64,000 bases of DNA from Desulforhopalus singaporensis (GTDB taxonomy: Bacteria > Desulfobacterota > Desulfobulbia > Desulfobulbales > Desulfocapsaceae), in contig NZ_FNJI01000028.1 of NCBI RefSeq assembly GCF_900104445.1, forward strand, positions 1 to 64,000, written 5' to 3'. The position numbers and the translations under genes are program-made. The notes under the pieces were generated by a model. It searched no databases. It worked only from the letters and a program-made list of their open reading frames with translations, and had not been told where the DNA came from. Positions 1 to 8,202 of this stretch are shown here, piece after piece. Positions within the stretch are counted from its first letter, which is position 1; every line of letters starts with the position of its first letter.

Positions 1-1040
1 ATCAGCAGATAATTACGGCGGTTGGCCTCAGACCCTACCTTGTGCACGCAACGGGCCGCCATGGGAACGGCCGAAACGCCGGCTGCGCCTATCAGCGGAT
101 TTATCTTTTCCCGCAAAAACAGATTCATGATTTTGGCCATGACCAGCCCCGCCGCCGTACTGACGATAAAGGCAAACAGTCCCAGGAAGAATATGAACAG
201 GACCTTGGGGTTTAAAAACGCCGCCGCATTCATGGTCGCTCCAACGGACAATCCAAGGAAGATGGTTACGATATTCATCAGCTCGTTTGACGACGCCTTG
301 GTGAGACGTTCAACCACTCCCGATTCCTTGAAAAGATTGCCCAGCATGAGCATCGAGATCAGCGGTGCGGCTGACGGCACCACCAGCATGATGGTCATGG
401 CGGTGGTCAGCGGAAAACAGATCCGCTGCAGCTTGCTCACCGGACGCAGCCTGCTCATGGTAATCTTGCGTTCCTTGTCCGTGGTCAGCATTTTCATCAT
501 CGGCGGCTGGATAATCGGCACCAGCGCCATGTATGCATAAGCGGACACCGCGGTGGCTCCCAGCAGATGGGGTGCCAGCTTGGATGTCAGGTAGATGGTG
601 GTCGGCCCGTCGGCGCCTCCGATGATGGCGATTGATCCAGCCTCGGGGAGATCAAAGCCAAACAGAATCGCGACGAAAAAAGTTACATACAGCCCCGCCT
701 GGGCTCCGGCACCCAGAAGAAGAGTCTTCGGGTTGGCGATCAGGGGACCGAAATCGATCATCGCTCCCAGCCCCAGGAACACCAGCGGCGGAATAATGTC
801 AAGTTCGATCCCGTAACGATAGAAAAACCAGATCAGCCCATGTTCAGGCTCCATCAGGTACGTCAGGGGCAGGTTGACAACCAGGATGCCAAACGCAATC
901 GGCAACAGCAACAGTGGTTCATACTGCTTTTTTATGGCAAGATAGAGCAGCACGAAAGCGATAAACCACATCACCACATTGCCGCCTGTCAGGCTTATTG
1001 CACCGCTGGAGAAAACGAGGTCATTCAATATCTGGTACAC
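1..1040 (-). CDS. Na+-pumping carboxylate/acyl-CoA decarboxylase beta subunit, 3' end cut by window
   Basis: Read on the minus strand this is an open, very hydrophobic frame of about 346 residues that runs off the left edge. It contains the family hallmark GGADGPTTIY followed by repeated transmembrane segments, as in OadB, MmdB and GcdB. These integral membrane subunits couple decarboxylation of a biotin-bound carboxyl group to Na+ export. The chosen GTG start at 1040 has an AGGGGGA motif just upstream; an in-frame GTG at 1055 overlaps the stop of the preceding gene and is the alternative. The neighbour upstream is a gamma-like subunit, and an acyl-CoA dehydrogenase precedes that. The context favours glutaconyl-CoA or another acyl-CoA over oxaloacetate, but this is inference. 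The family is usually 375-430 residues, so roughly 30-80 C-terminal residues are missing. Confidence 0.88.
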   Translation of the reverse strand, partial: MYQILNDLVFSSGAISLTGGNVVMWFIAFVLLYLAIKKQYEPLLLLPIAFGILVVNLPLTYLMEPEHGLIWFFYRYGIELDIIPPLVFLGLGAMIDFGPLIANPKTLLLGAGAQAGLYVTFFVAILFGFDLPEAGSIAIIGGADGPTTIYLTSKLAPHLLGATAVSAYAYMALVPIIQPPMMKMLTTDKERKITMSRLRPVSKLQRICFPLTTAMTIMLVVPSAAPLISMLMLGNLFKESGVVERLTKASSNELMNIVTIFLGLSVGATMNAAAFLNPKVLFIFFLGLFAFIVSTAAGLVMAKIMNLFLREKINPLIGAAGVSAVPMAARCVHKVGSEANRRNYLL

Positions 1041-1051
1041 GACTCCCCCTT

Positions 1052-1240
1052 TCACCCTTTGGCAGGTGCAGATTGATTTTCAGGCTTTGGCTCTGCCGGT
1101 CCCGCTGCCCTGCGACGCTCGATTACATCGATCACCCAGGTCGACGCCTGGGTCAGAAGCTGCACAATGAGCATCACCACAAAAACCCCTACGATACCGC
1201 TGCCGAATACTTCCAGAACTTTTGACCAGTCGGTTGCCAT
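1052..1240 (-). CDS. small decarboxylase gamma-like subunit (OadG-like)
   Basis: A 62-residue protein with one predicted transmembrane helix (about residues 13-33) followed by a charged, proline- and alanine-rich tail. This is the plan of OadG/MmdD-type gamma subunits, which anchor and stabilise Na+-pumping decarboxylases. The ATG at 1240 has a strong GAGGGGGG ribosome-binding site. Its stop overlaps or nearly abuts the start of the beta subunit, so the two are co-transcribed and probably translationally coupled. Sequence conservation in this family is low, so the call rests on size, topology and position. It is shorter than typical OadG (80-120 residues). Confidence 0.65.
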   Translation of the reverse strand: MATDWSKVLEVFGSGIVGVFVVMLIVQLLTQASTWVIDVIERRRAAGPAEPKPENQSAPAKG

Positions 1241-1297
1241 CTTTCCCCCCTCAGATGGTTTTGCCGTAGCTTTTGACGGCTTGATCCTTTATTTCTC

Positions 1298-2455
1298 TTA
1301 CCTGTTCGGCACATCGCCCAGGGAGATCCCGGCGACGATTGTCTTCTGGATGTTGCTCGTACCCTCGACCACCCGCAGGGAATGCGCGTCGCGGAGAAAA
1401 CGCTCGGCCGGATACTCCGTTGAATAGCCGTAGCTGCCGAAGATCTTCATGGTCTCCGACGCGGCATGTACCGCCGCTTCCGACGCGAAAAGCTTGGCCA
1501 TGGAAGTCTGGTGCTGATTGGGCAGCCCCTGGTCCTTGAGCCATGCCGCCCGGTAAACCAGCAGCCTCGCCGCTTCATGTTCCGCTACCATATCGGCGAT
1601 CTGTCCCTGGACAAGCTGATACGATCCTATCTTTTTGCCGAACTGGGTCCGCTCGTTGGCGTAGTCGATCGCCGCGGCGATGGCTCCCCCGGCGATCCCC
1701 AGGGCGCCCGCCGAACAGCTGATACGGGTGTTATTGAGCTGGAACATGCACACCTGGAAACCTTGTCCCACTTCTCCGAGAACCGAGTCCTTGGGAATGA
1801 CGGCATGGTCAAACGAGATCTCGCCGGTTGGCGCGCAGTGCAGCCCGAGCTTCGTTTCAATCGGCGCGGTGACGATCCCCTCGTTGTCCTTGAGGTTGAC
1901 GATGAAACAGGTCATGCCCTTATATTTCTTCGCTTTATCGGTATAGGCGTAGACCAGGCCGTAATCGCCGATATGGGCGTTGGAGATCCACATTTTCTGG
2001 CCGGTAAGCTCCCAGTGGTCGCCGCAGTCGACGGCGACGGTTCCCATCCCTGCCACGTCGGAACCGGAATTGGGCTCGGTGATGGCAAAAAAACCGTAGG
2101 AATCGGCGTTGACCCAGTCCGGGATAAACCGCTTTTTCTGCTCCTCGGTTCCAAACTTGTTAACCGTTACCGCCGGACCGATGTTCTGCATGTTAAAAGG
2201 CAGCCGCCAGGAACCGCTCACCTTGGCAATCTGCTCGGCGCAAATTACCGATTCGAGAAAACCGAAGCCGTTGCCGCCGTACTCTTCAGGGATGGCGCAG
2301 CCGAAAAAACCCAGTTCAGCCATCTTCTTGACGATTTCAGGGCGAAACTTGTGCTCCGCCTCATCCTCCTTGAGGGTGGGAAGAATTTCCTTTTCCGCAA
2401 AGTCCTTGGCCATTTCCTGCATCATCCGCTGTTCATCTGTCAATCCGAACTGCAT
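1298..2455 (-). CDS. acyl-CoA dehydrogenase, glutaryl-CoA dehydrogenase-like
   Basis: A full-length FAD-dependent acyl-CoA dehydrogenase of about 385 residues. The N-terminal helical domain is followed by the TEPNSGSD flavin/substrate motif, the central W-I-S-N-A motif, the R-T-Q-F-G-K FAD-binding motif and, near the C-terminus, V-V-E-G-T-S-N-I-Q with the catalytic glutamate. It oxidises an acyl-CoA to the 2-enoyl-CoA and passes electrons to ETF. The ATG at 2455 is preferred over one four codons upstream (2467), because a GGAGG lies five bases before it and overlaps the upstream ATG. It heads the gene pair for a Na+-pumping decarboxylase. In anaerobic aromatic degraders such as Desulfococcus a non-decarboxylating glutaryl-CoA dehydrogenase sits beside glutaconyl-CoA decarboxylase genes, so glutaryl-CoA is the most likely substrate. 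The sequence does not prove it. Confidence 0.8.
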   Translation of the reverse strand: MQFGLTDEQRMMQEMAKDFAEKEILPTLKEDEAEHKFRPEIVKKMAELGFFGCAIPEEYGGNGFGFLESVICAEQIAKVSGSWRLPFNMQNIGPAVTVNKFGTEEQKKRFIPDWVNADSYGFFAITEPNSGSDVAGMGTVAVDCGDHWELTGQKMWISNAHIGDYGLVYAYTDKAKKYKGMTCFIVNLKDNEGIVTAPIETKLGLHCAPTGEISFDHAVIPKDSVLGEVGQGFQVCMFQLNNTRISCSAGALGIAGGAIAAAIDYANERTQFGKKIGSYQLVQGQIADMVAEHEAARLLVYRAAWLKDQGLPNQHQTSMAKLFASEAAVHAASETMKIFGSYGYSTEYPAERFLRDAHSLRVVEGTSNIQKTIVAGISLGDVPNR

Positions 2456-2467
2456 CTCTGCCTCCAT

Positions 2468-2932
2468 GATAAGAAAAATTAGATATCGATATATTGCCGC
2501 TTAACAGTCTTGCTCTTCTGCAGTCAGCAGGCTCTCAACGTTGTAGCAAACTCTATCGCCCCATAGGTTTCGACCGAGATCTATGCAGCGAAACATTCTG
2601 TTTCCGAATTACCGCATACCTTACCATATGTCAACATTATTCGACTATCAAATTCCATTTTCAACAAGTTTAATCAATTTTTTCTTATTTAGCGGCATTA
2701 ATGTTCCGCATTGCGGAACTGTAGTGATCAGGATTATGGGACACCTGCGTCGCAGAAAGGTACCAAAACGGAATTTTGCGCGGCGGGTACCCCACCCCCA
2801 CGGATACGGAAGCCAGGCTTCTGATGGGGCAGAAACAGGACCGGGCACTGTTCATACCCGGAGCAGGTCACCATATCGGTGCCAATGAGCGATGAACCGG
2901 CGACCGGACAAGCTTATAATTTGCGCAGACAA
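2468..2932. other. intergenic region upstream of the acyl-CoA dehydrogenase gene
   Basis: About 465 bases without a convincing gene. The part nearest the dehydrogenase is AT-rich. On the minus strand it contains TTGACA (complement of 2628-2633), with a weak -10 candidate TAATTC 17 bases downstream. A small inverted repeat TTCCGC-ATT-GCGGAA lies near 2704-2718. The remaining GC-rich stretch (2740-2900) has short inverted repeats, but I recognise no riboswitch or RNA family. Short open frames on both strands have no ribosome-binding site and no recognisable domain. Confidence 0.4.
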
Positions 2933-2973
2933 GAAAAAAAATGAGCCCCGCAGCTGAAGACTGCGGGGCTCAT
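2930..2973 (-). terminator. rho-independent terminator of the nad operon
   Basis: A perfect 13-base inverted repeat (ATGAGCCCCGCAG with its complement, seven-base loop) spans 2941-2973. In minus-strand orientation it is followed by a run of seven to eight T residues (complement of the A-run at 2933-2940). It lies 44 bases after the nadB stop codon. Confidence 0.85.
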
Positions 2974-3016
2974 ACTAGGACTTCCGGGAAGGCGGGCTAT
3001 TGATTCCTGGCTCTGG

Positions 3017-4585
3017 TCATCGGCCGGTCATGAAATGACAGCCTTTAGAGTTTTTGTTGCGGGCAGCAGCCCTGGCGATGATGGTGGCGTTGACCACGCC
3101 GTTTCTCAACTCGATAATCTGCCTGTTCAGTTTGGCTTCCCGATAAAATTTTAAGATGCGGTGGGCATGATAATTAAGATCGGACCTGGCACGGTCAAGA
3201 CCTTTTCGGGTACGGCTGATCCCGGCGTAATTCCACATGGTCAACTGGATCATCTTCCAGTCCTGTTGAAAGAGCAGCGGGTCGAACTCCTCGGAGTATT
3301 CCGGATCATGCCAGTCGGGAATCCGGGCGAATCGCTTAAGCGATATTTTTTCACCCTCGGACCGGATATGGTCTGCTGCCTGCTTGGCCCAGGTGAGCCC
3401 TTCGAGCAGTGACGTGGAAGCCAACCGGTTGGCCCCGTGCACTCCGGTACAGCTTGTTTCGCCGATGGCGTACAGGTTGGCGATGGACGATCGACCGAAC
3501 CGGTCAACCTTGATTCCGCCGCAAAAATAGTGGGCAGCAGGAACCACAGGGATCGGCTCCCTGGTGATATCGATGCCCCCCTTGAGGCAGGTTTGGTATA
3601 TCCTTGAAAAACGTTGTTCCAGCGGTTCCCGTCCCTTGTAGTGGGAAGCGATATCAAGGAACATGAAATCCTTGCCGCTCTTGGCCATCTCCTCGTAGAT
3701 CGCCCTGGCCACGACATCCCTTGGCGCCAGATCTGCAAGATCTGAATATGACTTCATAAACGGCCGGCCGCCGTGATCTATGAGTATGGCACCCTCGCCC
3801 CGCAGCGATTCGGAAATAAGGAATCTTTTAATGTCCCGGTGATAAAGGGCGGTGGGATGAAACTGGACATATTCGCCATTTATGATATCCGCGCCGGCAC
3901 GATAGGCCATGCTCATACCGTCCCCGGTGGCTAACAGAGGATTGGTGGTATGCTGGTAAATATTTCCGAGTCCGCCGGTGGCAAGAATCACGTTATGGGC
4001 CAGAAAAGTCTCCACCACCTCCTTTTCGTTGTTCAACACATAAAGTCCCATGACTTCAGACGGTGCATAAAGCTCCTGGGTATCTTCTGAGTGGTGATTG
4101 TTGGTGATCAGGTCGATCGCGGTACGACTGGGCAGAATCGGCAATCCGATCTTCCGCGCATACTCAATCAACCCTTTCTGGATATGCTCTCCGGTATGAT
4201 CGGAATAGTGAATAATTCGTCGTGTGGAATGGGCGGCTTCCTCAGTGTAGTCCAACTCGCCGCCACTGCTTCGGCTGAAATCCATACCCAGCCTGTCGAT
4301 GAGAAAATCGAAGACCAGCTTCGGTCCTTTTTCGACAATCAGCCGTACCGCTTCACTGCTGTTAACGTCACACCCCGCATGGATAATATCTTTTTCAAGC
4401 AGCTCGGGAGAATCACTTTTTTTCCAGGCAATAATCCCCCCCTGGGCGTAATTGGTGGCGGTTTCCTGGATTCTGCTCTCTTTGGTGATCACGACTACAT
4501 TCAAACCGTACTCCTTGAGCAGAATCCCTGCTGACAGTCCTGCTACCCCGGAGCCGACAATAACTACATCGTAAAAATGCCTCAT
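3017..4585 (-). CDS. nadB: L-aspartate oxidase / fumarate-dependent aspartate dehydrogenase
   Basis: A 522-residue FAD enzyme that oxidises L-aspartate to iminoaspartate, the first step of de novo NAD synthesis. In anaerobes the electrons go to fumarate or another acceptor instead of oxygen. The N-terminus has the Rossmann motif G-S-G-V-A-G (residues 11-16). The family segment E-Y-V-Q-F-H-P-T-A-L carries the active-site histidine, S-E-S-L-R-G-E-G-A a catalytic arginine, and G-E-T-S-C-T-G-V-H-G-A-N-R-L-A-S the FAD-binding motif. Length is normal for NadB (500-540). It is the last gene of nadC-nadA-nadB and is followed by a clear terminator. Confidence 0.96.
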   Translation of the reverse strand: MRHFYDVVIVGSGVAGLSAGILLKEYGLNVVVITKESRIQETATNYAQGGIIAWKKSDSPELLEKDIIHAGCDVNSSEAVRLIVEKGPKLVFDFLIDRLGMDFSRSSGGELDYTEEAAHSTRRIIHYSDHTGEHIQKGLIEYARKIGLPILPSRTAIDLITNNHHSEDTQELYAPSEVMGLYVLNNEKEVVETFLAHNVILATGGLGNIYQHTTNPLLATGDGMSMAYRAGADIINGEYVQFHPTALYHRDIKRFLISESLRGEGAILIDHGGRPFMKSYSDLADLAPRDVVARAIYEEMAKSGKDFMFLDIASHYKGREPLEQRFSRIYQTCLKGGIDITREPIPVVPAAHYFCGGIKVDRFGRSSIANLYAIGETSCTGVHGANRLASTSLLEGLTWAKQAADHIRSEGEKISLKRFARIPDWHDPEYSEEFDPLLFQQDWKMIQLTMWNYAGISRTRKGLDRARSDLNYHAHRILKFYREAKLNRQIIELRNGVVNATIIARAAARNKNSKGCHFMTGR

Positions 4586-4649
4586 CGTCCTGTTCTCATC
4601 ATAGTTTTAAAGTGAATTGCTCCAGCTGCTCAACAGAATTGGCAACAGC

Positions 4650-5702
4650 TCAACCCGCCTGTTCGACAATTGCAATCATCCTCTCCATCGCCTTTTTGGC
4701 ATCCCGGCGATGGGACTCTGGAACCGTCACCTGGTTGTGCAGCTCCCCCTCGCCCCTGAAGTGTTTGCCAACCGCCCTGATCGTTGTGGCGAGACTGTCG
4801 AGATTGGTCACATTCATATCGGTGCAGAGAGATTTTTTCAGGGCGACAACGGTCTTGTCGCTACACTCGGAGGCGATCCTGGAAACAAAATTATGTTCCG
4901 TTCCAATCCCCCATACGGTTCCTGCAGGAGCGTTTTTCACCCTGTTATATATCATTGAGGTAGAACCGGCAAAATCAGCTTCGGCGACCACCTGTTCGGT
5001 GCATTCGGGATGTACGATAATCTGGATATCGCTGTATTGGCGGCGAAGAGCCAGGATGTCGTCCACGCTAAAACTCTTGTGTACGTGGCAGTACCCGTCC
5101 CAAATATAAAGCCTGGCGTCTTCACTTCCCCCCGGCTGCACCGTTCCGTCCCGGTTTATCAGCACCAGCTCGTCTCTTGTGAGGCCAAGCTCGTTTGCCA
5201 CGTTGACCCCAAGGTTATAGTCGGGGGAGAAGAAAACCGATTTGCCGGCGTCGAGATAGTGTCTGACGATCTTGACCGCATTGGAGCTGGTGCATACAGC
5301 TCCGTTACGGGCTCCGCAAAACGCTTTCATCGATGCGCTGGAGTTCATGTAGATAACCGGAATGATTTCCCGCGGACACAGAGAACTCATTGCCGCATAG
5401 GCTTTTTCCGCCTCGTTGTTGTCTATCATGTCGGCCATGGGACACCCAGCCCCCGGGTCAGGAGTGACCACCAGCTGATGTTTGCCCGCAACCACCGCCG
5501 CCCCCTCCGCCATGAAATGAACCCCGCAAAACAGAATATATTGCGCATCGGTTTTACTGCAGTCCACAGCCAACTTATAGGAATCACCAAGGAAATCGGC
5601 AAGCGCCACGATCTCGTCCCGCTGATAATGGTGTGCAGGTATGACGATGTTGTCTCCAAGTTCCTCTTTTATACTTCTGATCTCTTGCACCAAATCATTC
5701 AT
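4650..5702 (-). CDS. nadA: quinolinate synthase A
   Basis: A 350-residue [4Fe-4S] enzyme that condenses iminoaspartate with dihydroxyacetone phosphate to quinolinate. The diagnostic F-C-G-V-H-F-M-A-E motif lies at about residues 58-66, A-H-H-Y-Q near the N-terminus, and V-H-P-E-C plus G-S-T-S-M-I in the C-terminal half. Several conserved cysteines can supply the three cluster ligands. The ATG at 5702 has a GGGAG site seven bases upstream, so it is preferred over a TTG two codons earlier. It lies between nadC and nadB on the same strand, 45 and 64 bases away. Confidence 0.96.
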   Translation of the reverse strand: MNDLVQEIRSIKEELGDNIVIPAHHYQRDEIVALADFLGDSYKLAVDCSKTDAQYILFCGVHFMAEGAAVVAGKHQLVVTPDPGAGCPMADMIDNNEAEKAYAAMSSLCPREIIPVIYMNSSASMKAFCGARNGAVCTSSNAVKIVRHYLDAGKSVFFSPDYNLGVNVANELGLTRDELVLINRDGTVQPGGSEDARLYIWDGYCHVHKSFSVDDILALRRQYSDIQIIVHPECTEQVVAEADFAGSTSMIYNRVKNAPAGTVWGIGTEHNFVSRIASECSDKTVVALKKSLCTDMNVTNLDSLATTIRAVGKHFRGEGELHNQVTVPESHRRDAKKAMERMIAIVEQAG

Positions 5703-5747
5703 TTGCAAACTCCCGATAATATGCTCTCTTTTTTTCTTGCCCGGCCA

Positions 5748-6590
5748 TCAGCTATTTTTCCGAAACGAAAAATCGAAGGCCGGCACACTGTGGGTCAAGG
5801 CGCCGACAGAGATGTAATCCACGCCGGTCTGCGCCACTTCGGGTATTCTCTCTATGGTCATATTTCCTGAGGCTTCGGTTTTGGCACGCCCCCCGATTGC
5901 AGCTACAGCCTGCCGCATCTCGCCCAGGTCCATATTGTCAAGCATGATGACGTCGACACCGTTCGCCAGAGCTTCTTTCACTTCTACAAGATTTCTGGTT
6001 TCAACCTCTATTTTAAACCTGTTTCCCCACCGCTTTCTCACCTTCTCGACGGCTCTGCCGATTCCTCCGGCACCGTCGATGTGGTTATCCTTGATCATGA
6101 CCATATCATACAGCCCCATACGGTGATTGGTCCCTCCCCCGCATTTCACCGCATATTTTTGCAGCAGGCGCAACCCGGCCAGAGTTTTCCGGGTGTCCAG
6201 AATCCTTGTGCTGCCGCCGCTTGCCGCGGCATCGACATAACGGCGGGTCAGCGTTGCAATACCGCTCAGGTGAGCAATAAAGTTGAGCGCAACCCGCTCG
6301 GCTGTCAGCAACGAACGGATGGGGCCGGTCACCTCGGCGACCCTGTCACCAGAACAAAGACGATCGCCATCCTTGAAGTTGAAATTCACCCGGCAATTAA
6401 CGTCGATATAGTGAAAAGAGCCGGCAAAAAGCTTGGTACCGCACAAGACCCCGTCCTGTTTCGCCACCAGAAAGTAGTGATCCTGCTCCGCTTCGAAAAT
6501 GGCATCGCTGGTGACATCTCCTGCATCCTGAAGATCTTCACCAAAAGCCACCCTGATCAAGTCCATTGTCTTTTCTAAAATCGCATCCAT
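5748..6590 (-). CDS. nadC: nicotinate-nucleotide pyrophosphorylase (quinolinate phosphoribosyltransferase)
   Basis: A 280-residue enzyme that converts quinolinate and PRPP to nicotinate mononucleotide. Typical signatures are L-N-F-I-A-H-L-S-G-I-A-T-L-T, D-T-R-K-T-L-A-G-L-R (PRPP/quinolinate-binding arginines), K-C-G-G-G-T-N-H-R-M-G-L, and the I-E-V-E-T-R and M-L-D-N-M segments of the alpha/beta barrel. Length matches the family. It is the first gene of the nad operon. The start at 6590 has only a weak ribosome-binding site; an ATG at 6566 is possible. Confidence 0.95.
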   Translation of the reverse strand: MDAILEKTMDLIRVAFGEDLQDAGDVTSDAIFEAEQDHYFLVAKQDGVLCGTKLFAGSFHYIDVNCRVNFNFKDGDRLCSGDRVAEVTGPIRSLLTAERVALNFIAHLSGIATLTRRYVDAAASGGSTRILDTRKTLAGLRLLQKYAVKCGGGTNHRMGLYDMVMIKDNHIDGAGGIGRAVEKVRKRWGNRFKIEVETRNLVEVKEALANGVDVIMLDNMDLGEMRQAVAAIGGRAKTEASGNMTIERIPEVAQTGVDYISVGALTHSVPAFDFSFRKNS

Positions 6591-6639
6591 CGCATCGTAA
6601 AGTGATTAATTTATCTTCAACCTGCACAAACGGAAGACG

Positions 6640-6648
6640 ACTATACCA
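6640..6648 (-). promoter_or_regulatory. extended -10 promoter candidate for the nad operon
   Basis: On the minus strand TGG-TATAGT forms an extended -10 element about 50 bases upstream of nadC. There is no good -35 at the expected spacing, as is common for extended -10 promoters. Confidence 0.4.
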
Positions 6649-6821
6649 GACTTCTGTCGAATAGTCCCAGATGATAATCTACTTTTCTGCTGTAATTTCT
6701 ATCTCCCCATCCAATTACACTGTTTTTTTCAGGCAACGTTTGAAGAAAAAAAGGAAGACACCGTGGCTCCGCACGGTTGCTGGTGCCGATATAAAACCGG
6801 CAACAAAATACCGGACAAGCA

Positions 6822-6850
6822 TTGCTTATATGGTGAAACCTACTAATAAT
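6822..6850 (+). promoter_or_regulatory. sigma-70-type promoter candidate for the flavodiiron protein gene
   Basis: TTGCTT (6822-6827) and AATAAT (6845-6850) are separated by 17 bases, upstream of a gene with an excellent ribosome-binding site at 6918-6930. The -10 matches five of six consensus bases; the -35 is weaker. Confidence 0.45.
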
Positions 6851-6931
6851 TACATAACATTCCGCCGAACTTATCCGGTGTTGGCAGCACCATTTCTCAT
6901 CATCTGCAGTCAAGCATAAGGAGAGGAAGCT

Positions 6932-8122
6932 ATGAGTTTTATCGTAAAAAACAATATCAAGTGGGTCGGGAAAATTGACTGGGAACTGCGAAAGTTCCAT
7001 GGCGACGAATATTCAACCCACAGGGGCTCCTCCTACAATTCCTACCTGATCGAAGAAGAAAAAACCGCACTTATCGACACCGTATGGGGGCCATTCGCCC
7101 GGGAGTATGTAGAAAACCTGCAACAACAAATCGATCTGGAAAAAATTGATTACGTAATCGTCAATCACGGCGAAAACGATCACAGCGGCGCCCTTCCGCT
7201 CCTCATGGAGCAGATCCCCGAGGTACCGATCTACTGCACAAAAAACGGGGTAAAGATCCTCAAAGGGCTGTACCATAAGGATTGGAATTTTCAGATAGTA
7301 AAAACCGGCGACACCCTGAGTCTTGGAAAAAAGGAACTCACCTTCGTTGAAGCGCCGATGCTGCACTGGCCCGACTCGATGTTCACCTATCTCTCAGGCG
7401 ACAATGTGCTGTTTAGCAACGATGCATTCGGCCAGCATTACGCCTCGGAGTTCATGTTCAACGACAGGGTCGACCAGGATGAACTCTATAGCGAGTGCAT
7501 CAAATATTACGCCAACATACTCACACCGTTCAGCCCCCTGGTCACACGCAAGATCAAGGAAGTGCTCGGTTTCAAGTTGCCACTGGAGATTATCTGCACC
7601 AGTCACGGCATTATCTGGCGGGACGACCCGGCGCAGATAGTGGAAAAATATCTCGAGTGGGCGCAGGACTACCAGGAAAACCAGATCACCATCCTCTATG
7701 ACACGATGTGGGACAGCACCCGGCTTATGGCGGAACAGATCAGTGCCGGCATCAGGGCCAGGGACGACCAGGTGAGAGTAAAACTTTTCAACCTGGCCAA
7801 GAGTGACAAGAACGACGTTATCACGGAGATCTTCAGGTCCAAGGCCATCCTGGTCGGATCGTCGACCATCAACAACACCATACTTGTCTCCGTCGCCGCA
7901 CTGCTTGAAGAGATCAGGGGGTTGAAATTCAAAAACAAGAAAGCAGGAGCTTTCGGCAGCTACGGCTGGAGCGGAGAGGCGGTAAAAATCATCACAGCAC
8001 GGCTTGGCGAATCAGGTTTTGACGTTGTCAATGAAGGACTGCGCATCACCTGGGCGCCGGACGATAACAGCAGACAACTTTGCCACCAATATGGAGAAAA
8101 CTTCGCCGACGATGTACAATAG
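6932..8122 (+). CDS. fprA: A-type flavodiiron protein (rubredoxin:oxygen or NO oxidoreductase)
   Basis: A 396-residue cytoplasmic flavodiiron protein that reduces O2 to water and/or NO to N2O and protects anaerobes. The metallo-beta-lactamase half carries the di-iron ligands H79-x-E81-x-D83-H84, a further histidine near residue 147 (M-L-H-W-P), an aspartate in S-N-D-A-F-G near 165, and a histidine in T-S-H-G-I. The C-terminal flavodoxin half (from about residue 250) begins [11 protein letters not shown] with the FMN phosphate loop. Length matches the Desulfovibrio enzyme. AAGGAGAGGAAG precedes the ATG. The next gene, a Lpd-like flavoprotein, is 80 bases downstream and may be co-expressed. No rubredoxin gene is visible here. 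Confidence 0.94.
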   Translation: MSFIVKNNIKWVGKIDWELRKFHGDEYSTHRGSSYNSYLIEEEKTALIDTVWGPFAREYVENLQQQIDLEKIDYVIVNHGENDHSGALPLLMEQIPEVPIYCTKNGVKILKGLYHKDWNFQIVKTGDTLSLGKKELTFVEAPMLHWPDSMFTYLSGDNVLFSNDAFGQHYASEFMFNDRVDQDELYSECIKYYANILTPFSPLVTRKIKEVLGFKLPLEIICTSHGIIWRDDPAQIVEKYLEWAQDYQENQITILYDTMWDSTRLMAEQISAGIRARDDQVRVKLFNLAKSDKNDVITEIFRSKAILVGSSTINNTILVSVAALLEEIRGLKFKNKKAGAFGSYGWSGEAVKIITARLGESGFDVVNEGLRITWAPDDNSRQLCHQYGENFADDVQ

Positions 8123-8202
8123 ACCTACCGTGTTTGATCATTGTCGGCGGCCAGGACTCATCAACCAGGGGCGGCCGGCAGTAAACCAGAAGGAGATCGA
8201 CT

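Noticed and set aside
1466-2482. Long plus-strand open frame opposite the acyl-CoA dehydrogenase
   Set aside because: It is the antisense shadow of a well-conserved gene and shows no family features.
2555-2580. Possible sigma-54 promoter for the acyl-CoA dehydrogenase
   Set aside because: The GG and GC elements on the minus strand are eleven or more bases apart.
2583-2888. Open frame of about 100 codons upstream of the nad operon terminator
   Set aside because: No ribosome-binding site, no recognisable domain, arginine- and proline-rich composition typical of a spurious frame in a GC-rich intergenic region.
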